Assembly (NCBI GenBank): GCA_902702965.1
Contig: CACRXP010000016.1
Coordinates: 2,518,208-2,582,207, forward strand
DNA length: 64,000 bases
Reading direction: 5' to 3'
Source of the DNA: Spirometra erinaceieuropaei
Taxonomy: Eukaryota > Platyhelminthes > Cestoda > Diphyllobothriidea > Diphyllobothriidae
Shown: positions 33,156-43,789 of the stretch, piece after piece
How positions within the stretch are numbered: the first letter of the stretch is position 1
Layout: each line of letters begins with the position of its first letter
Made by a program: the position numbers and the translations under genes
Notes under the pieces: generated by a model
What the model was told of the DNA's origin: nothing
What the model saw: the letters and a program-made list of their open reading frames with translations, nothing else
Databases searched by the model: none

Positions 33156-34016
33156 CAGTGAGTGACCTATCTCATGAAATGTTGGCTGAAATTCTGAAAT
33201 GCGTTTTCGATTGGAAAGGATTACTTGGTCGCGGTTGTAATACTGACTATCTTGCGGCATACTCTTATCCCATTTCGGACTTGGCAGGATGTCGGCTTTT
33301 GAATGCTTTTCTTTTCAATCTCCTGTAGAAAGCGTACTCGGTAAAAAATGACCACTTAAGTAGCATGCTTTTTTCCCACTGATTTTCGATGGTCTTTGAA
33401 AATCAAATATGTTTTATAGAAATCACAAAAAAATATGCTTCCTTTTTGTCAATCAATAGAGAATCACGTCTTCTTTATATTTTATACTTAAGGAAGGAGT
33501 ATAATTAGATTTTAAAAAAAGTTTCTAATTCTGAGACTTTGTATGACAGCGATATGTCCATTCACATAGCATCGTACCTGGCCGTTTACCACTGCTCCTC
33601 ATGAAATATACAACATGGTCCGCATTCATTGCAAAAGTTTATGGACTTTGTATGATATCACTTTAATGACATAGAAAAATATGGGATTTTCTTTACGCGG
33701 AGACGTGATTCTATATTGATGGGATAAAAGGAAGCATATTTTTTTGTGATTTCTATAAAATATATTTGAATTTGCAAGACCATCGAAAATCATTGGGAAA
33801 AATGCATGCTACTTAAGTAGGCATTTTTCACCGAGTACGCTTTCTACAGGAGATTTTAAAGAAGTGCATTTAAAAGCCGACATTCTTCCAAGTCCGAAAT
33901 AAGATAAAAGTATGCCGCAAGATAGTCAGTTTTACAACCGCGACCAAGTATACCTTCCCAATCGAAAAAGCATTCCAGAATTTCAGCCAACATTTCATGA
34001 GTTCGGTCACTCACTG
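33156..34016. mobile_element. foldback MITE, subfamily K, copy K2
   Basis: TA + CAGTGAGTGACCTATCTCATG at the left, GGTCACTCACTG + TA at the right (34017-34018). At 861 bp it is shorter than K1 and K3, through loss in the middle. Inverted halves share 'gaaatgttggctgaaattct' and its complement. Confidence 0.9.
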
Positions 34017-34018
34017 TA

Positions 34019-34660
34019 GGTTGTCAAAACTGCTATTATTTGCCTGCTAGCGCATTGTTACATTACAACAAAAGCTATCTTTTAGGCAAAGAGCAGTCAA
34101 TCGGTGGGGATGTTGAAATTCGTGGTGTGCGAGGAAGAACATACCAAGGGGTAAACTTGGTGTGATTGGCATGCGGATGGCAAGCACCAGGGCTGAAAAG
34201 TCTGCGTAGACATCTATTCTGCTCACAGGACCTGCAATCCTAGCTTGACTGTCCCTCACCCGCCTTCACTTTTGCAGAAATTCGTAGTCTGAGGGTCTTC
34301 CGACGTCTTATCTCGATTAGCTGGTAGGTTTCGGCGACACCAACCTGGTGTCTATTTTCCATCACAATGCCTACAAAAGAACCGTCTTTTCTTACCCTGT
34401 CTGCAATTGCAAGTCATGCTGGTACGCAGTTGTTCTTATTCCTTAGTTCATGTCCTATTACAACCATTCACGGTGACAGCCTGTCTTTGTTCTAAAGACA
34501 CCGTCGAAAGACTGCGAGTTAATATTTCGAAGAAAACCTGACAGAGCACTTTCTAACCTTAAGTACCACCTCTTTTCCAATGTCTGGAACCCCCAATGGA
34601 GGTCGCACTAATGGATGCGATACACTACCGACGAACACAGAGAACACTAAGACGAACGTA
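34019..34660. other. no recognisable feature
   Basis: This lies between two MITEs. No coding or RNA gene is recognised. Confidence 0.35.
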
Positions 34661-35664
34661 CAGCAGGTGGGCTTACTCATTGCACATAACGCATGAAATG
34701 TCAAGCGAAATTCCGAAATGTGTTTCCAGCTCGAAAATATCAATTAAGTATGGTTGTAAAACTGGTCAGCCTGCAACATAATTCTATAATATTTCAGTTA
34801 CCTCATGATGCCGGCTTTCGAATGAAATTCCATCCGGCTACATACACAAACTACAGTCAGAAAAAACTTTCTACTTATTTAGCATGAATTCGTCTGGTTG
34901 ATTTTTGATGTCCCTAAAAGTCCTATTATATTTCATGAACAACAAGCATAAAAATAATCGTTCCACTGCTCATTCGCTAGACAATTACGTCTTTTAATTG
35001 TATACTCAAAGAAAGTTATTGTTCGGTTTTCGAAAACTTTTAAAATTCCCGACTAATTTTGAATTAGCTCTGCCGTCATTGTTGTATTAAGGATTTCCAA
35101 ACTGCAAGTAGTATATTTTTGGTGTACGGAAAACCAAATATCGCTCTACAGTATTAAGAGGAGACCGCATAGGGTTCATAAAATTTAGAATTGACCTTGA
35201 TCCATATTGTCAACTTTACAAACCACATTGGTAAATGCAGAGACATGACGATTTATGAACGGCTATTTCACTGTATTAAAAAGTCTCACAATTAGAAACT
35301 TCTTTAAAAACGAATTATGTCCCTACTTCGTGTATTAGATTGGAAGGAGACGTAAGTTACAACCGAATGAGTAAATAAATGAATATTTTTATGCATGTCT
35401 TCAATGAAATATAGTAGGACTTTTAGGGGCATCGAAAATCAACGAGACAAGTCCATGCCAAATTAGTAGTCATGTTTAACGAATTATAGTTTCGTATGCA
35501 GCCGGGAGAAAGTTCGTTCGAAGGCCGGTATCCTGAGGTAACTGAATTATTATAGAATTAAACTGCAGGTTAATTAGTTTTACAATCATACTTGATGAAT
35601 CTTTCTAAAACGAAAATACATTTCGGAATGTAAGTTGACATTTCATGAGTTAGCCCATCTACTG
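34661..35664. mobile_element. foldback MITE, subfamily H, copy H2 (intact ends)
   Basis: TA (34659-34660) + CAGCAGGTGGGCTTACTCAT at the left; GAGTTAGCCCATCTACTG + TA (35665-35666) at the right. It is 1004 bp. Arms of about 380 bp pair with each other (for example 'ataattctataatatttcag' against its inverse near 35545), around a loop of about 240 bp. No transposase frame. Confidence 0.9.
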
Positions 35665-35666
35665 TA

Positions 35667-36605
35667 TCTGCCTCGTCTCTTTTTATTGGTCCATGTCTGG
35701 CGTTTGAATTTGACCACATATGTTGTAAGTATACGCCAAAATAACTCGCATATCGTAGGTCTGAATGGGCTTCTTAGTTGTCTCAGAGTCGTCAGAAGAA
35801 GCATGCAACAACTGGGTAACCAAGACCTCGTTCGCTGTAGTTTCGGACTGGGCAATTCTTTGAGTGTTGCAAGATTTACGATCTCGTGCAGATTGTGAAA
35901 AATCCATTAATCACTTCTGGGCTCATAAAATTAAGTCCACTTTGATGAGATGTGCCCTAGTTTTCTCATCGTCGGCGTGGAATAGATTTTCCACTTAATC
36001 ATATTCCTTGCATTCTGCTTACTGTCTTCTACACAACTTTCAATAGCCATTTTCAGCGCATCTATCTAAGCGAAGGTAATAACGACAATCGTTTTTCTTA
36101 AATTTTTGGTAGTTAGACCGTCGAAGGCAGCTGAGAGCTACTCAGGGTAAACGCAGCGTATACCCTCTCCTTCCTCACCAAACTTACTCCGATGACAAGA
36201 CTGATCTAAGCCGACCAGGAGTGAGTTCTGGCTGACAAAGCCTAACAAGCCCTGTCCCCATGCCACGCACGACCTGATTCCCGCAGAATGTACCAATTTG
36301 GCACACGGATGGCTCGGACTTTACCCAACTTGGAATGCCGCAAGTGCAGCGCTAGGAAGGATCCGTCTGCTGTCGCCCATCCGAACCACAACTCCCAGCT
36401 CATCGCGTGAGATTTCAACGTACCACCTATATTATGGTGAAAATGCCATTGATTGGCAGTGAGCATGGGTTTCCTAGTGTAGTCTTCGATTTGTTTGTCG
36501 CCTAATATTTTCCAGCAGTATGCCCGAGTCGGGAGTTTATTGACTTTGCAGTGCGACAGTGCGAACTGTTTAAAAGAAGACGAAGGCACGATCACTGGGA
36601 CGGTA
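35667..36605. other. no recognisable gene
   Basis: Minus-strand frame 36242-36649 overlaps the PLE-3 tail and has no domain. Other frames are short. Confidence 0.35.
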
Positions 36606-36607
36606 AA

Positions 36608-36652
36608 TTTATTGGCCTTAGCTTTCGAACTCGAACATGAGTTCATCATCAG
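36608..36652 (-). ncRNA. hammerhead-like motif, PLE-3 tail (minus)
   Basis: On the minus strand: CTGATGA (36646-36652), perfect stem II GAACTC/GAGTTC (36639-36644 with 36627-36632), GAAAG, then 'ctaaggccaataaa'. The stem sequence differs completely from PLE-1 but pairs perfectly, which is strong evidence for selection on structure. Confidence 0.6.
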
Positions 36653-36680
36653 AGACTGCTAGGGTGCAGCAACGTGGGAA

Positions 36681-36688
36681 CATTTATA
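36681..36688 (-). promoter_or_regulatory. TATAAATG box in PLE-3 tail
   Basis: On the minus strand the variant box lies 28 bp before the CTGATGA core. Confidence 0.35.
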
Positions 36689-36701
36689 TCGTTGTGCCGT
36701 T

Positions 36702-36711
36702 GGGGGGGGGG
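36702..36711 (+). repeat. G10 homopolymer in PLE-3
   Basis: A run of ten G lies just upstream (minus-strand sense) of the TATA-like box. Confidence 0.9.
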
Positions 36712-37689
36712 ACTACGCCCGTGGCTAGGTCTGGTTTGTGCTGCATGGCCCACAATGGTCCCTCGGCGTGGTTACGGCGTTTGTTCTTCGCGGCGACGTG
36801 AGCTGCGTCACCTGGTGGCGTGGGCGGAAGCGTGATAACACGCAGGCAAATCAGTGCGTCTATTGATAGAGTTGGTTTCCCACACCCACGCCTCTAACAG
36901 TTCTCGCTCCGTCTTTCAGCTGGCTCGCGCCAATATCCGCGTGTTGGCGAAGTCGGACTCCTGGCCTTCCCCCAGCGTGTGAGTGACGACTTGAGATAGT
37001 GAGTCGCCTCTCCGAACGGCCTGTTTGTGCTGAAGTATTTGTCAGCTGAGACGTCGTTCTGTTTAGCCTGTGTAGTGGCAAGATCAGTTATGGCACGGAA
37101 GTTGATAGACTACGCCCGACTGCTCGCCTGCGTCCAGCCGATGCTTCATTTTCATGATTCTGCTTCGCATGGTGGCGGCCGGGTGATGAGCGATGCCCAC
37201 GCCTAACTCTGACGCAGTGCGTTCTGTAGCCTCGGACACATTCTTTATGTACGGTAGGGACTGCCAAATTGTTGGTGTCTGTCTTCCGTTTGTCCGTCGT
37301 GGGTGCGTGCGTATGCAGCGGCTGACGAAACTATTTGGGTAGCCGTTCTCTGTTTATTGCTCCTGGAGATGCCGTAATTTTTGCATCCTTCCTTCGGGTT
37401 TGCTACAATGCGTTTTTACCAGGTCGAAAAGCGCTCTCGCACAGCCCCGTTTGAGCACCAATAGGTTTTTGCTATGATAGTTGAGGGCTTGGGTTGTATT
37501 GGTCGCCTTTTTGTACACTGTAATGCTGAGCTCACCGTCAGGTGTGCGCGTGACGAGCACGTCCTGGAAGGGTAGTTTCTCGTCTTCTCTTGTAAGCTGA
37601 ATGTCGGAGAAGATGCTGTTGAGCAAGTCTTGAAAACCCGATTGCCTGTCCTTTTCAATAAATGTTCACAGGTTGGTGCACTCTAGCAA

Positions 37690-37760
37690 TCTCTGATGAT
37701 AAATTCCATTTCGAGTTCGAAAGTTAGGGCCAATAAATCTACGGTCCTAGTGAACCTGCC
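37690..37760 (+). ncRNA. hammerhead-like motif, inverted PLE-3 tail copy (plus)
   Basis: CTGATGA (37693-37699), stem II AATTC/GAGTT (37702-37706 with 37713-37717, one G-T pair), GAAAG, then AATAAA (37732-37737) and the family end 'ccttcgtcttctttt'. It lies immediately right of PLE-3 but on the opposite strand, so PLE-3 is bounded by inverted tails. Confidence 0.6.
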
Positions 37761-38547
37761 TTCGTCTTCTTTTGAACAAGAACCTGGGCTGCGCATATTC
37801 CCCTTCATTAGTGTGAACGGTCTTTATCTCACTTGAACAGAAATTAAGCTGGACGAATCAATTTGCGCCAAGAAGTTCTCTTCGTAGTACTTTAATTTTT
37901 TATACGTAATTGCATTTCTCAAGATAGCAACTGCATTCAATATCAAATTTTTGCATTTGCTTTATTGATGTGCCCTTTGTAAACTTCTATGCCCACCCTT
38001 AATCCATTTAAAGATGTGGAATTTTAAGGGCGAGGTTAACCTGTCTATTTCTGTTTTCTTTAGAAAGCATTTTTTGAATTCTTAGATGGAATTTTCCTTT
38101 GATTATTACCCTAGTCTATATTTATTCTCGAGAATGTAGCCTGAGGAGCACTATGCCCTTATGAAAGTCAGGACCCCTAGTGACATGCTAATAACTTACC
38201 TGTCAGTTTTGCTGAAGTCCTTTCACTGATGTCTGGCCTAGAAACAACCATCGGCTGGCAAAAAATATTTGGACAGAGTCCCATCCATCAAGCAGGCTGT
38301 CCAGGATTGATGGCTTCTTGGAGGGCTGAATGTTGAAAAAAGAAGGCGCGAAAAACTTTCGAAAGAAACGGGAAATAGTCAATTTAAATAGGCTTGGGGT
38401 AAGATATTATACGCACAGCCACTTATGGAATTGACTACTTTTTTCAATGTTGTTTTGAAATATTATGTACATGCGTAAGGACAGCAAATAAGCCAGAAAT
38501 CGCAATTCCTGTGTTTCTGTCTCTGTCGACAACTACCCTTCAATAAA
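37761..38547. other. no recognisable feature
   Basis: AT-rich DNA between the inverted PLE-3 tail and MITE K3. No gene is recognised. Confidence 0.35.
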
Positions 38548-39540
38548 CAGTGCGTGGCCTATCTCATGAAATGTTGGCTGAAATTCTGAAATGCGTTTTC
38601 GATTAGGAAGGATTACTTGGTCGCGGTTGAAATACTGACCATCTTGCGGCATACTCTTATAACATTTCGGACTCGGCAGGATGACGGTCTTCAATGCACT
38701 TCTTTACAATCTCCTGTAGAAAGTGTACTCGGTAAAAAATGACAACTTAATTAGCATGCATTTTTCCTATTGATTTTCGATGGTCTTGCAAATTCAAAGA
38801 TATTTTATAGAACCCATAAATAAAAATATGCATTCTTTTAGTCAATCAATAGAGAATCACCTCTTCTTGATATATTATACTTAAGAAAGGAGTATAATTA
38901 GGTTTTAAAAAAGTTTTCTATTTGCCGAAAAATTTGGAGCCTGATCATTCGTCGCATTAGCGCTTAGTGATTACACTCTACAAGGTGCATGCGTTCCGCG
39001 TAAAGAAAATTCCATATTTTTCCATGTCATTAAAGAGATATTATACAGGGTCCATAAAATTTTGTAATGGATGCGGACCATGTTGTACATTTCATCAGGA
39101 GCAGTGGTAAACGGCTAAGTACGATGCTATGTGAATGGGCATATCGCGGTTTTAAAAAGTCTCATAATTGAAACTTTTTTAAAACCTAATTATGCTCCTT
39201 TCGTAAGTATAAATTATAAATAAGACGTGATTTTCTATTGATTGACTAAAAGAATGCATATTTTTGTGTGTGGTTTCTATAATATATATTTGAATTTCCA
39301 AGACCATCGAAAATCAATGGCAAAAATGCGTGCAACTTATGTAATCATTTTTTACCGAGCACACATTCTACAGGAGATTGAAAAGAAGTCGTTTTAAAAG
39401 CCGACATCCTGCCGAGTCTAAAATGTTATAAGAGTATGCTTTATGATAATCAGTATCACAACCGCGACCAAGTAATCCTTCCAAATTGGAAACGCATTTC
39501 AGAATTTCAACCAACATTTCATGAGATAGGTCACGTACTG
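38548..39540. mobile_element. foldback MITE, subfamily K, copy K3
   Basis: The left end is CAGTGCGTGGCCTATCTCATG (flank AA instead of TA); the right end is GGTCACGTACTG + TA (39541-39542). It is 993 bp with long inverted halves. K3 is nearly identical to K2 over 'gaaatgcgttttcgatt.gg'. Confidence 0.9.
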
Positions 39541-39889
39541 TATGTGCATACATATGTTGAATAACTGAGGCAGTGTGCATTACAAAATGTAATGATGGAG
39601 GGAGAAGGTTAGGGAAAAAATATCGGGTTTTTCATATTGATTTATCTAACGTCGTCCCGCGAACAAAGGCTAATTGCTAATCCGGTCTTCCTCGTCTTTG
39701 TCGGTGTCACTTTATCTACCTATAAGACAAGTCGCTGTGCGACTGCCCAGAATGGTTCCAGTTTTAGAACCACGGCCAAATAAAAATTACACGTTCCGTA
39801 ACCTGATTAATAAATTTATCGCAAATTTTCGACTTTGGTCCCCTAAGTTGTCCTCGGCCGTGAAGTAAGTGTGCAAAACAGTTAACAGT
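39541..39889. other. no recognisable gene; possible SINE-A tail scrap
   Basis: 'tcctcgtctttgtcggtgtc' near 39689 recalls the SINE-A tail. Nothing else is recognised. Confidence 0.3.
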
Positions 39890-40055
39890 TAAACATACCT
39901 AATAATCGATTTTACCCTGTAACTCCTGCTGGCGTAACGTTCTCATTAGCCAATGCCTTTTCCACCCTTCCTTGAGATTGTTATACACAGCATTCGCTAC
40001 CCTTTTTATATGAGCAGATACCTGCGATGCGAGTCCTGTGCCATGCGAATTCGTG

Positions 40056-40331
40056 TCAAGTTTCCAGCGTATGCATGGCAGCTTGGGACAAGTGGTCACG
40101 CCTTTTTACGGCCAACTGATGTTCGTGTATTCGTGTAGAGGCCGATTTCCCAGTTTGACCGTAGTAAATCGTATTAGAGGTGTTGCATGATATCTCATAG
40201 ACGACTCCCCTTTTCTTAAAATAGCCAACCCTATCCTTAGGGTGTACAAGCTGGTTACGAGGTGTAGTCGTCGGCCTGCGTGCCAAATGTATTTGGTGCC
40301 TCTTAAGATGTCTTTCAACTAGTTCGGACAC
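40056..40331 (-). pseudogene. PLE-2 GIY-YIG endonuclease part
   Basis: The 91-codon frame contains GVVYEISC, IYYGQTGKSASTRIHEH and QLAVKRRDH, fitting the GIY-YIG pattern (GVVY for GIY, YYGQTG for YIG). The catalytic Arg position (TRIHEH) is present. It is separated from the RT by about 100 bp in which the frame is broken. The C-terminal tail (about 39899-40060) is in other frames. Confidence 0.8.
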
Positions 40332-40430
40332 ATTCTTAATTTTCGGAAGTGTTCGCCAAATTTTCGGTTTGGGCGCCTGATCGAAACAATCTTGTATGTT
40401 GTCTTTTTCCTTTTTTTATTTCCTATCGTC

Positions 40431-41006
40431 TCATGAATCGGTGTACAAAATATTTAAGATACCCATTCTGGAAAACAGTTTGAACAGGTAATCCAGTTCT
40501 GTTTGATAGGTTTCGTTATCAAAGCAGTGAGTTCTTGCTAAATTTAGGCTATTCACGGCACTCCGTTTGTGAGAGATCAGGTGATTGTTCTCCCGTTGTA
40601 AAAGAATTTTGGCGTATGTTTCTTTGCGGTAAACCGAATTTTGAAATGTCCTATCAGGCTTTCTCTGTACGAGAACATCAAGAAACGGGAGTTTGTTGTC
40701 AGCCTCTTTCTCGAGCGCGAATCTGATTCCTGGAAGTATTGAGTTAATAATGCTGTGAAGTATTTCCAGTTGAATACTTTTAACAATGAAAAACGTGTCA
40801 TCAACATAACGTACGCATTTTCGTGGTTCAATAATGGCAAGGCGATAGCCTCTAATTCCTTCATGGTGACTTTTGCAAGAAAACCAGAGATGGGTGATCC
40901 CATAGGGGTTCCCTTCAACTGTGGGGTAGTACTTCTGTGCAAATGAAAAGTTCGTTTCCAAACAAAGATTTAAGAGTTCTAACGAAGCAGGTGTAGGAAT
41001 ATCCAT
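40431..41006 (-). pseudogene. PLE-2 reverse transcriptase, frameshifted
   Basis: The 191-codon frame holds the later RT (YVDD, then PFLDVL). Motif B (KGTPMGSPISG) is in another frame at 40577-40942, so one frameshift separates motif B from motif C. RT of PLE type, acting with the GIY-YIG endonuclease in element insertion. The frame starts within the protein; the true N-terminus is lost or decayed to the right. Confidence 0.85.
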
Positions 41007-41180
41007 GTCGTCATACTGGAGACGTTACTCTGTACATTGTCTTGTTAAATTGAATGGTATGGAGGTGAACAGAGAAGGATACCATTATTTCATTTGCTGC
41101 GATTCTCAGTCCTTGTAATTCGTCCAGAAACTCTATTGAATTATTGACTGATGTTTCGCAATCCTTTGTCAACGGATACA

Positions 41181-41849
41181 GTTTGTGAAATAATCATTTA
41201 TAAATCTTTTAATTAGATGCTCCGATTAACTATACTATCGGTCGTAGTAGTACCTCAGGTTTGTGACCCTTATTTAGTCAATAGATCTAAGCATTGTTTG
41301 GTTCAGTTTGTCGTAAGGATTTGACAATATCTCCTGTTATTTGCTACATTCCTCTAAAAAAATAATGGTCTAGGAGTAAAAAATTCTTTACAAAAATGAC
41401 GGTAGACTTGACATCATCTGCCCTTATCCGCTCCGGACATTGTTCGTGCCTAGACTCGAGTAGCGTGAAGAAAAATTTCGAAAGCGAAATTTCGCAACAA
41501 ACCTTGCCTAAAGCAGTCAGACGCATTCATGTTTTGGCCAAGACGAGAAAGCAGCTTCAATTGTTAACAGAAACGGAAGACCGTTGATAAGTGCGCCGTT
41601 GCATAATTAAAACCAAAAATGGAGTTGAGAAAGATTAGCTTACTGAGAACGAGATGCTTCTTCCCTTCAATGTAATAATCTTTTGCGTCCCTATTAGTAG
41701 CAGTTTTGCCTGCACTGAATTAATTATATCAGACTAGGAATTTCGTTTACTGGCGGGCAAACGACGGTTCAAACTGCCTGTCCAAGTGCCTAGTTTATGA
41801 CCAAAACAGAAGGGTCATTTTGGAGAGCAGGCGAAGAGAAAAGAACAGG
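41181..41849. other. no clear feature; 5' flank of PLE-2
   Basis: This may hold decayed PLE-2 N-terminal sequence on the minus strand, but I cannot identify conserved blocks. Confidence 0.3.
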
Positions 41850-42170
41850 GAACCGGGACGCGCAGACATGCATTCAGGTATTTGAGCTTTGACCACGGTA
41901 GACGCGGAGCTTGCAAGAGGCTCTTTTACGCGCGCAGGAATGGCCTCCATATCCTGATGGCAGTCGCTTCTGCTGTTGCTAGTAAGTGCTGACCCAGCCG
42001 CTTGGGGTAGTTAGATGGCTCCTTGTCAATCGATGTCCACACGATGCCCAGAATCAACCGTGTGTGCAAGGATGGAGCTGTGTATACTTTTAACATCACC
42101 CTTCCTCAGCCATGCCGGCAAGCGTTCTCGTACTCTTGTAGATAGGCGTCGACCCATACGACCTAGGATT
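41850..42170 (-). mobile_element. PLE-P C-terminal fragment (minus)
   Basis: On the minus strand: KGDVKSIHSSILAHTVDSGH then RVD with stops and frame changes; 'caacagcagaagcg' and 'ccatcagg' blocks match the PLE-P copies at 49.5-50.0 kb. It has no RT. Confidence 0.65.
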
Positions 42171-42178
42171 TAACGCAA

Positions 42179-42190
42179 CCCCCCCCCCCC
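42179..42190 (+). repeat. C12 homopolymer
   Basis: Twelve consecutive C at the edge of a PLE-P fragment. Confidence 0.9.
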
Positions 42191-42696
42191 ACGTAAAATT
42201 AAGGCGTACATGGTTCCTACTCACTTCCATTTAGGATACTCGTCTGCATTCGGCCTATCGGTCTCAAACAGAATATCTGTAATAGTCCCTTTGCCACATT
42301 CCTTTTTTTAACCCGGAAAATAAAACGTTTAAAGGAACGGTCATCTTAGTTAATTAGTTATTGCAGTTTATATCATAAAGTCGTAGAAAAAGTCCTAGTA
42401 CCTCCGTATGTTAACATCATTGGGTTTTACTTAGACTGGTATGAACAATACTTAATCATAATGACGTACGGACAAAGTTCAGCTCTTGAGCGATTCAATG
42501 GGAAGGACAGAGTTGTGGAATGTGCGCTTTAAGATGATTTGAAATTATTAATGAAGTTGGTTCTGTTTGCTACCGCTCCCGCAGACATTATAAGCGGTCA
42601 TTAAAGGGAACACGGAAGTGGCGTTGTGAGTTGTCGTGTTACAGGCGGTAAGTTCATAGCGAGGAAATCTGTTAAGCACCTTTTGAAGGTTGCCAG
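42191..42696. other. intergenic or intronic; ends at NUP54 splice acceptor
   Basis: No coding is recognised. The right end, 'ggttgccag', serves as the likely splice acceptor of the next exon. If the exon call is right this is intron. Confidence 0.4.
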
Positions 42697-43085
42697 TGAC
42701 CTGCACACACACCACTTGTCGATTTCACAAAAAAATTTCTCAACTCAAACGAAAGCAGATTGAATTAAGTCATCGCGTTCTCAAGCTTCTGTCTAAGCAG
42801 ACGGTGGTACGACGTGCCGGTTTTGCCATAAGTGCGGATGAGGAGGCCCTCCGTAACGCTTTGGAGCATATCTGGACTGAGCTCACTTCCCCTCGCGGAC
42901 TGCGGGCTCGCATCCAACAACTCCTGCCAACCCTGCGCTCCAGTAATGCACTGGACTCCAAACTTCCGACTTGCACCTCTACCTCAGCTGTAGATGCTGG
43001 GGACAAGAAATCCGTGTCTGACGTGTCCTCGTTAATGACAGCGGCCTGGTGGCAGCAGCCAGAGATCGTGGAGGACCTCAAAGAG
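42697..43085 (+). CDS. NUP54: NUP54 C-terminal exon (nucleoporin p54)
   Basis: This is the only host-gene exon I recognise. Nup54 is a nuclear-pore channel component of the Nup62-Nup58-Nup54 complex, using coiled coils in its C-terminal half. The translated exon reads FHKKISQLKRKQIELSHRVL, KLLSKQTVVRRAGFAISADE, EALRNALEHIW, and ends QQPEIVEDLKE. It matches the family pattern K(I/L)xxxKRKxxxLSHRxLxxLxKQ followed by RxxGxAxxADEExLR and a later acidic DLxEIK-like block. Between ~88 and 115 is a Ser/Thr-rich insert. The exon is bounded by a likely acceptor AG at 42695-42696 and donor GAG|GTGGGT at 43086. The frame has no ATG near its start, as expected of an internal exon. Neighbouring exons were not found, so introns are likely long and transposon-filled. 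Confidence 0.8.
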
Positions 43086-43789
43086 GTGGGTCCTTTGTTT
43101 TTTCTCTAGTCACCAGAATCACTATCCCTCATATGCTGGGATTGGACTCGAGCGGCTGATGCAATGAGCCTGCGCCAGTGCGTGCCCCCTCCACCCCACG
43201 TGTACCACTTGTCATGGGATACGCGTAACCTGCCCTAACCTCTTCCCCGTGTTGGCCTAACGCATTTACCGCGTTGCCCGTTGTGGGGGCACAACAGCCC
43301 GCCCAAGGGTTTCACGCGACCTTGTTCCCATAGCGTATACCAGGCCTATCTCACATGCGTGGGAGCGCCATAAGCGAGTCATTAAGCCTGACTCTCAGCC
43401 CTCCTGTTAGTGACTCCACTCACATACGCAGTCTTGACCACAGAAACCGAGTTATCCGGCCAGTTAGCACCCTTCTAAGCCACGACTTCTAGCACTTCCT
43501 GGTAGATCCAAGCGCGCCAGACTTATTATGGTGAGAACAAAATTACACACGTGGCATATCACAAAATGTCGTGAATTTCGCTGGAAAGATCCTGCAACGC
43601 AAAATTCGTCCATACCACGTCCCCCAAAGTTTTACAGCAATAAAGAAACGACTGTCCTTCAAAAGAAGGCAGTTGAGTTTATAAGTTATCCACTAACTTA
43701 AAAATAAATCCTTTTTACAGAAAATCAGTATTTTAGAGAAGGGCTATATTACATGTCGCTTTATTAAGGCTAAGTGGGGTGGGTTCACG
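43086..43789. other. putative NUP54 intron start; no other gene seen
   Basis: It begins with a donor-like GTGGGT. A GC-richer stretch 43105-43520 looks different from the AT-rich background and may be an unrecognised repeat. I find no coding similarity. Confidence 0.35.

Larger units (their letters stand above)
36606..37657 (-). mobile_element. PLE-3 copy (minus): RT end, GIY-YIG, tail
   Basis: On the minus strand, 37626-37354 encodes the RT end: FSDIQLTREDEKLPFQDVLV, TRTPDGEL, NTTQALNYHS, FDLVKTHCSKPEGRMQKL. Further left are blocks of the linker and GIY-YIG domain with stops (for example GVVYQLPC, then STRIHEHKLAVRRGDA). The tail has TATAAATG (36681-36688) and a hammerhead-like motif. The RT core (YxDD) is missing at the 5' end. 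The copy is dead. Confidence 0.85.
39890..41180 (-). mobile_element. PLE-2 copy (minus): RT with YVDD and GIY-YIG
   Basis: This is a second PLE lineage. On the minus strand: EFLDELQGLRIAANEIMVSF (41160-41100), a degraded stretch, QLKGTPMGSPISGFLAKVT, a frameshift, YVDDTFFIVKS, LPFLDVLVQRKPDRTFQN, SHKRSAVNSLNLARTHCF, and further left GVVYEISCNTSNTIYYGQTG with STRIHEHQLAVKRRDH. The catalytic YVDD is intact, but at least two frame breaks and an RT-endonuclease discontinuity make it inactive. Confidence 0.9.
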
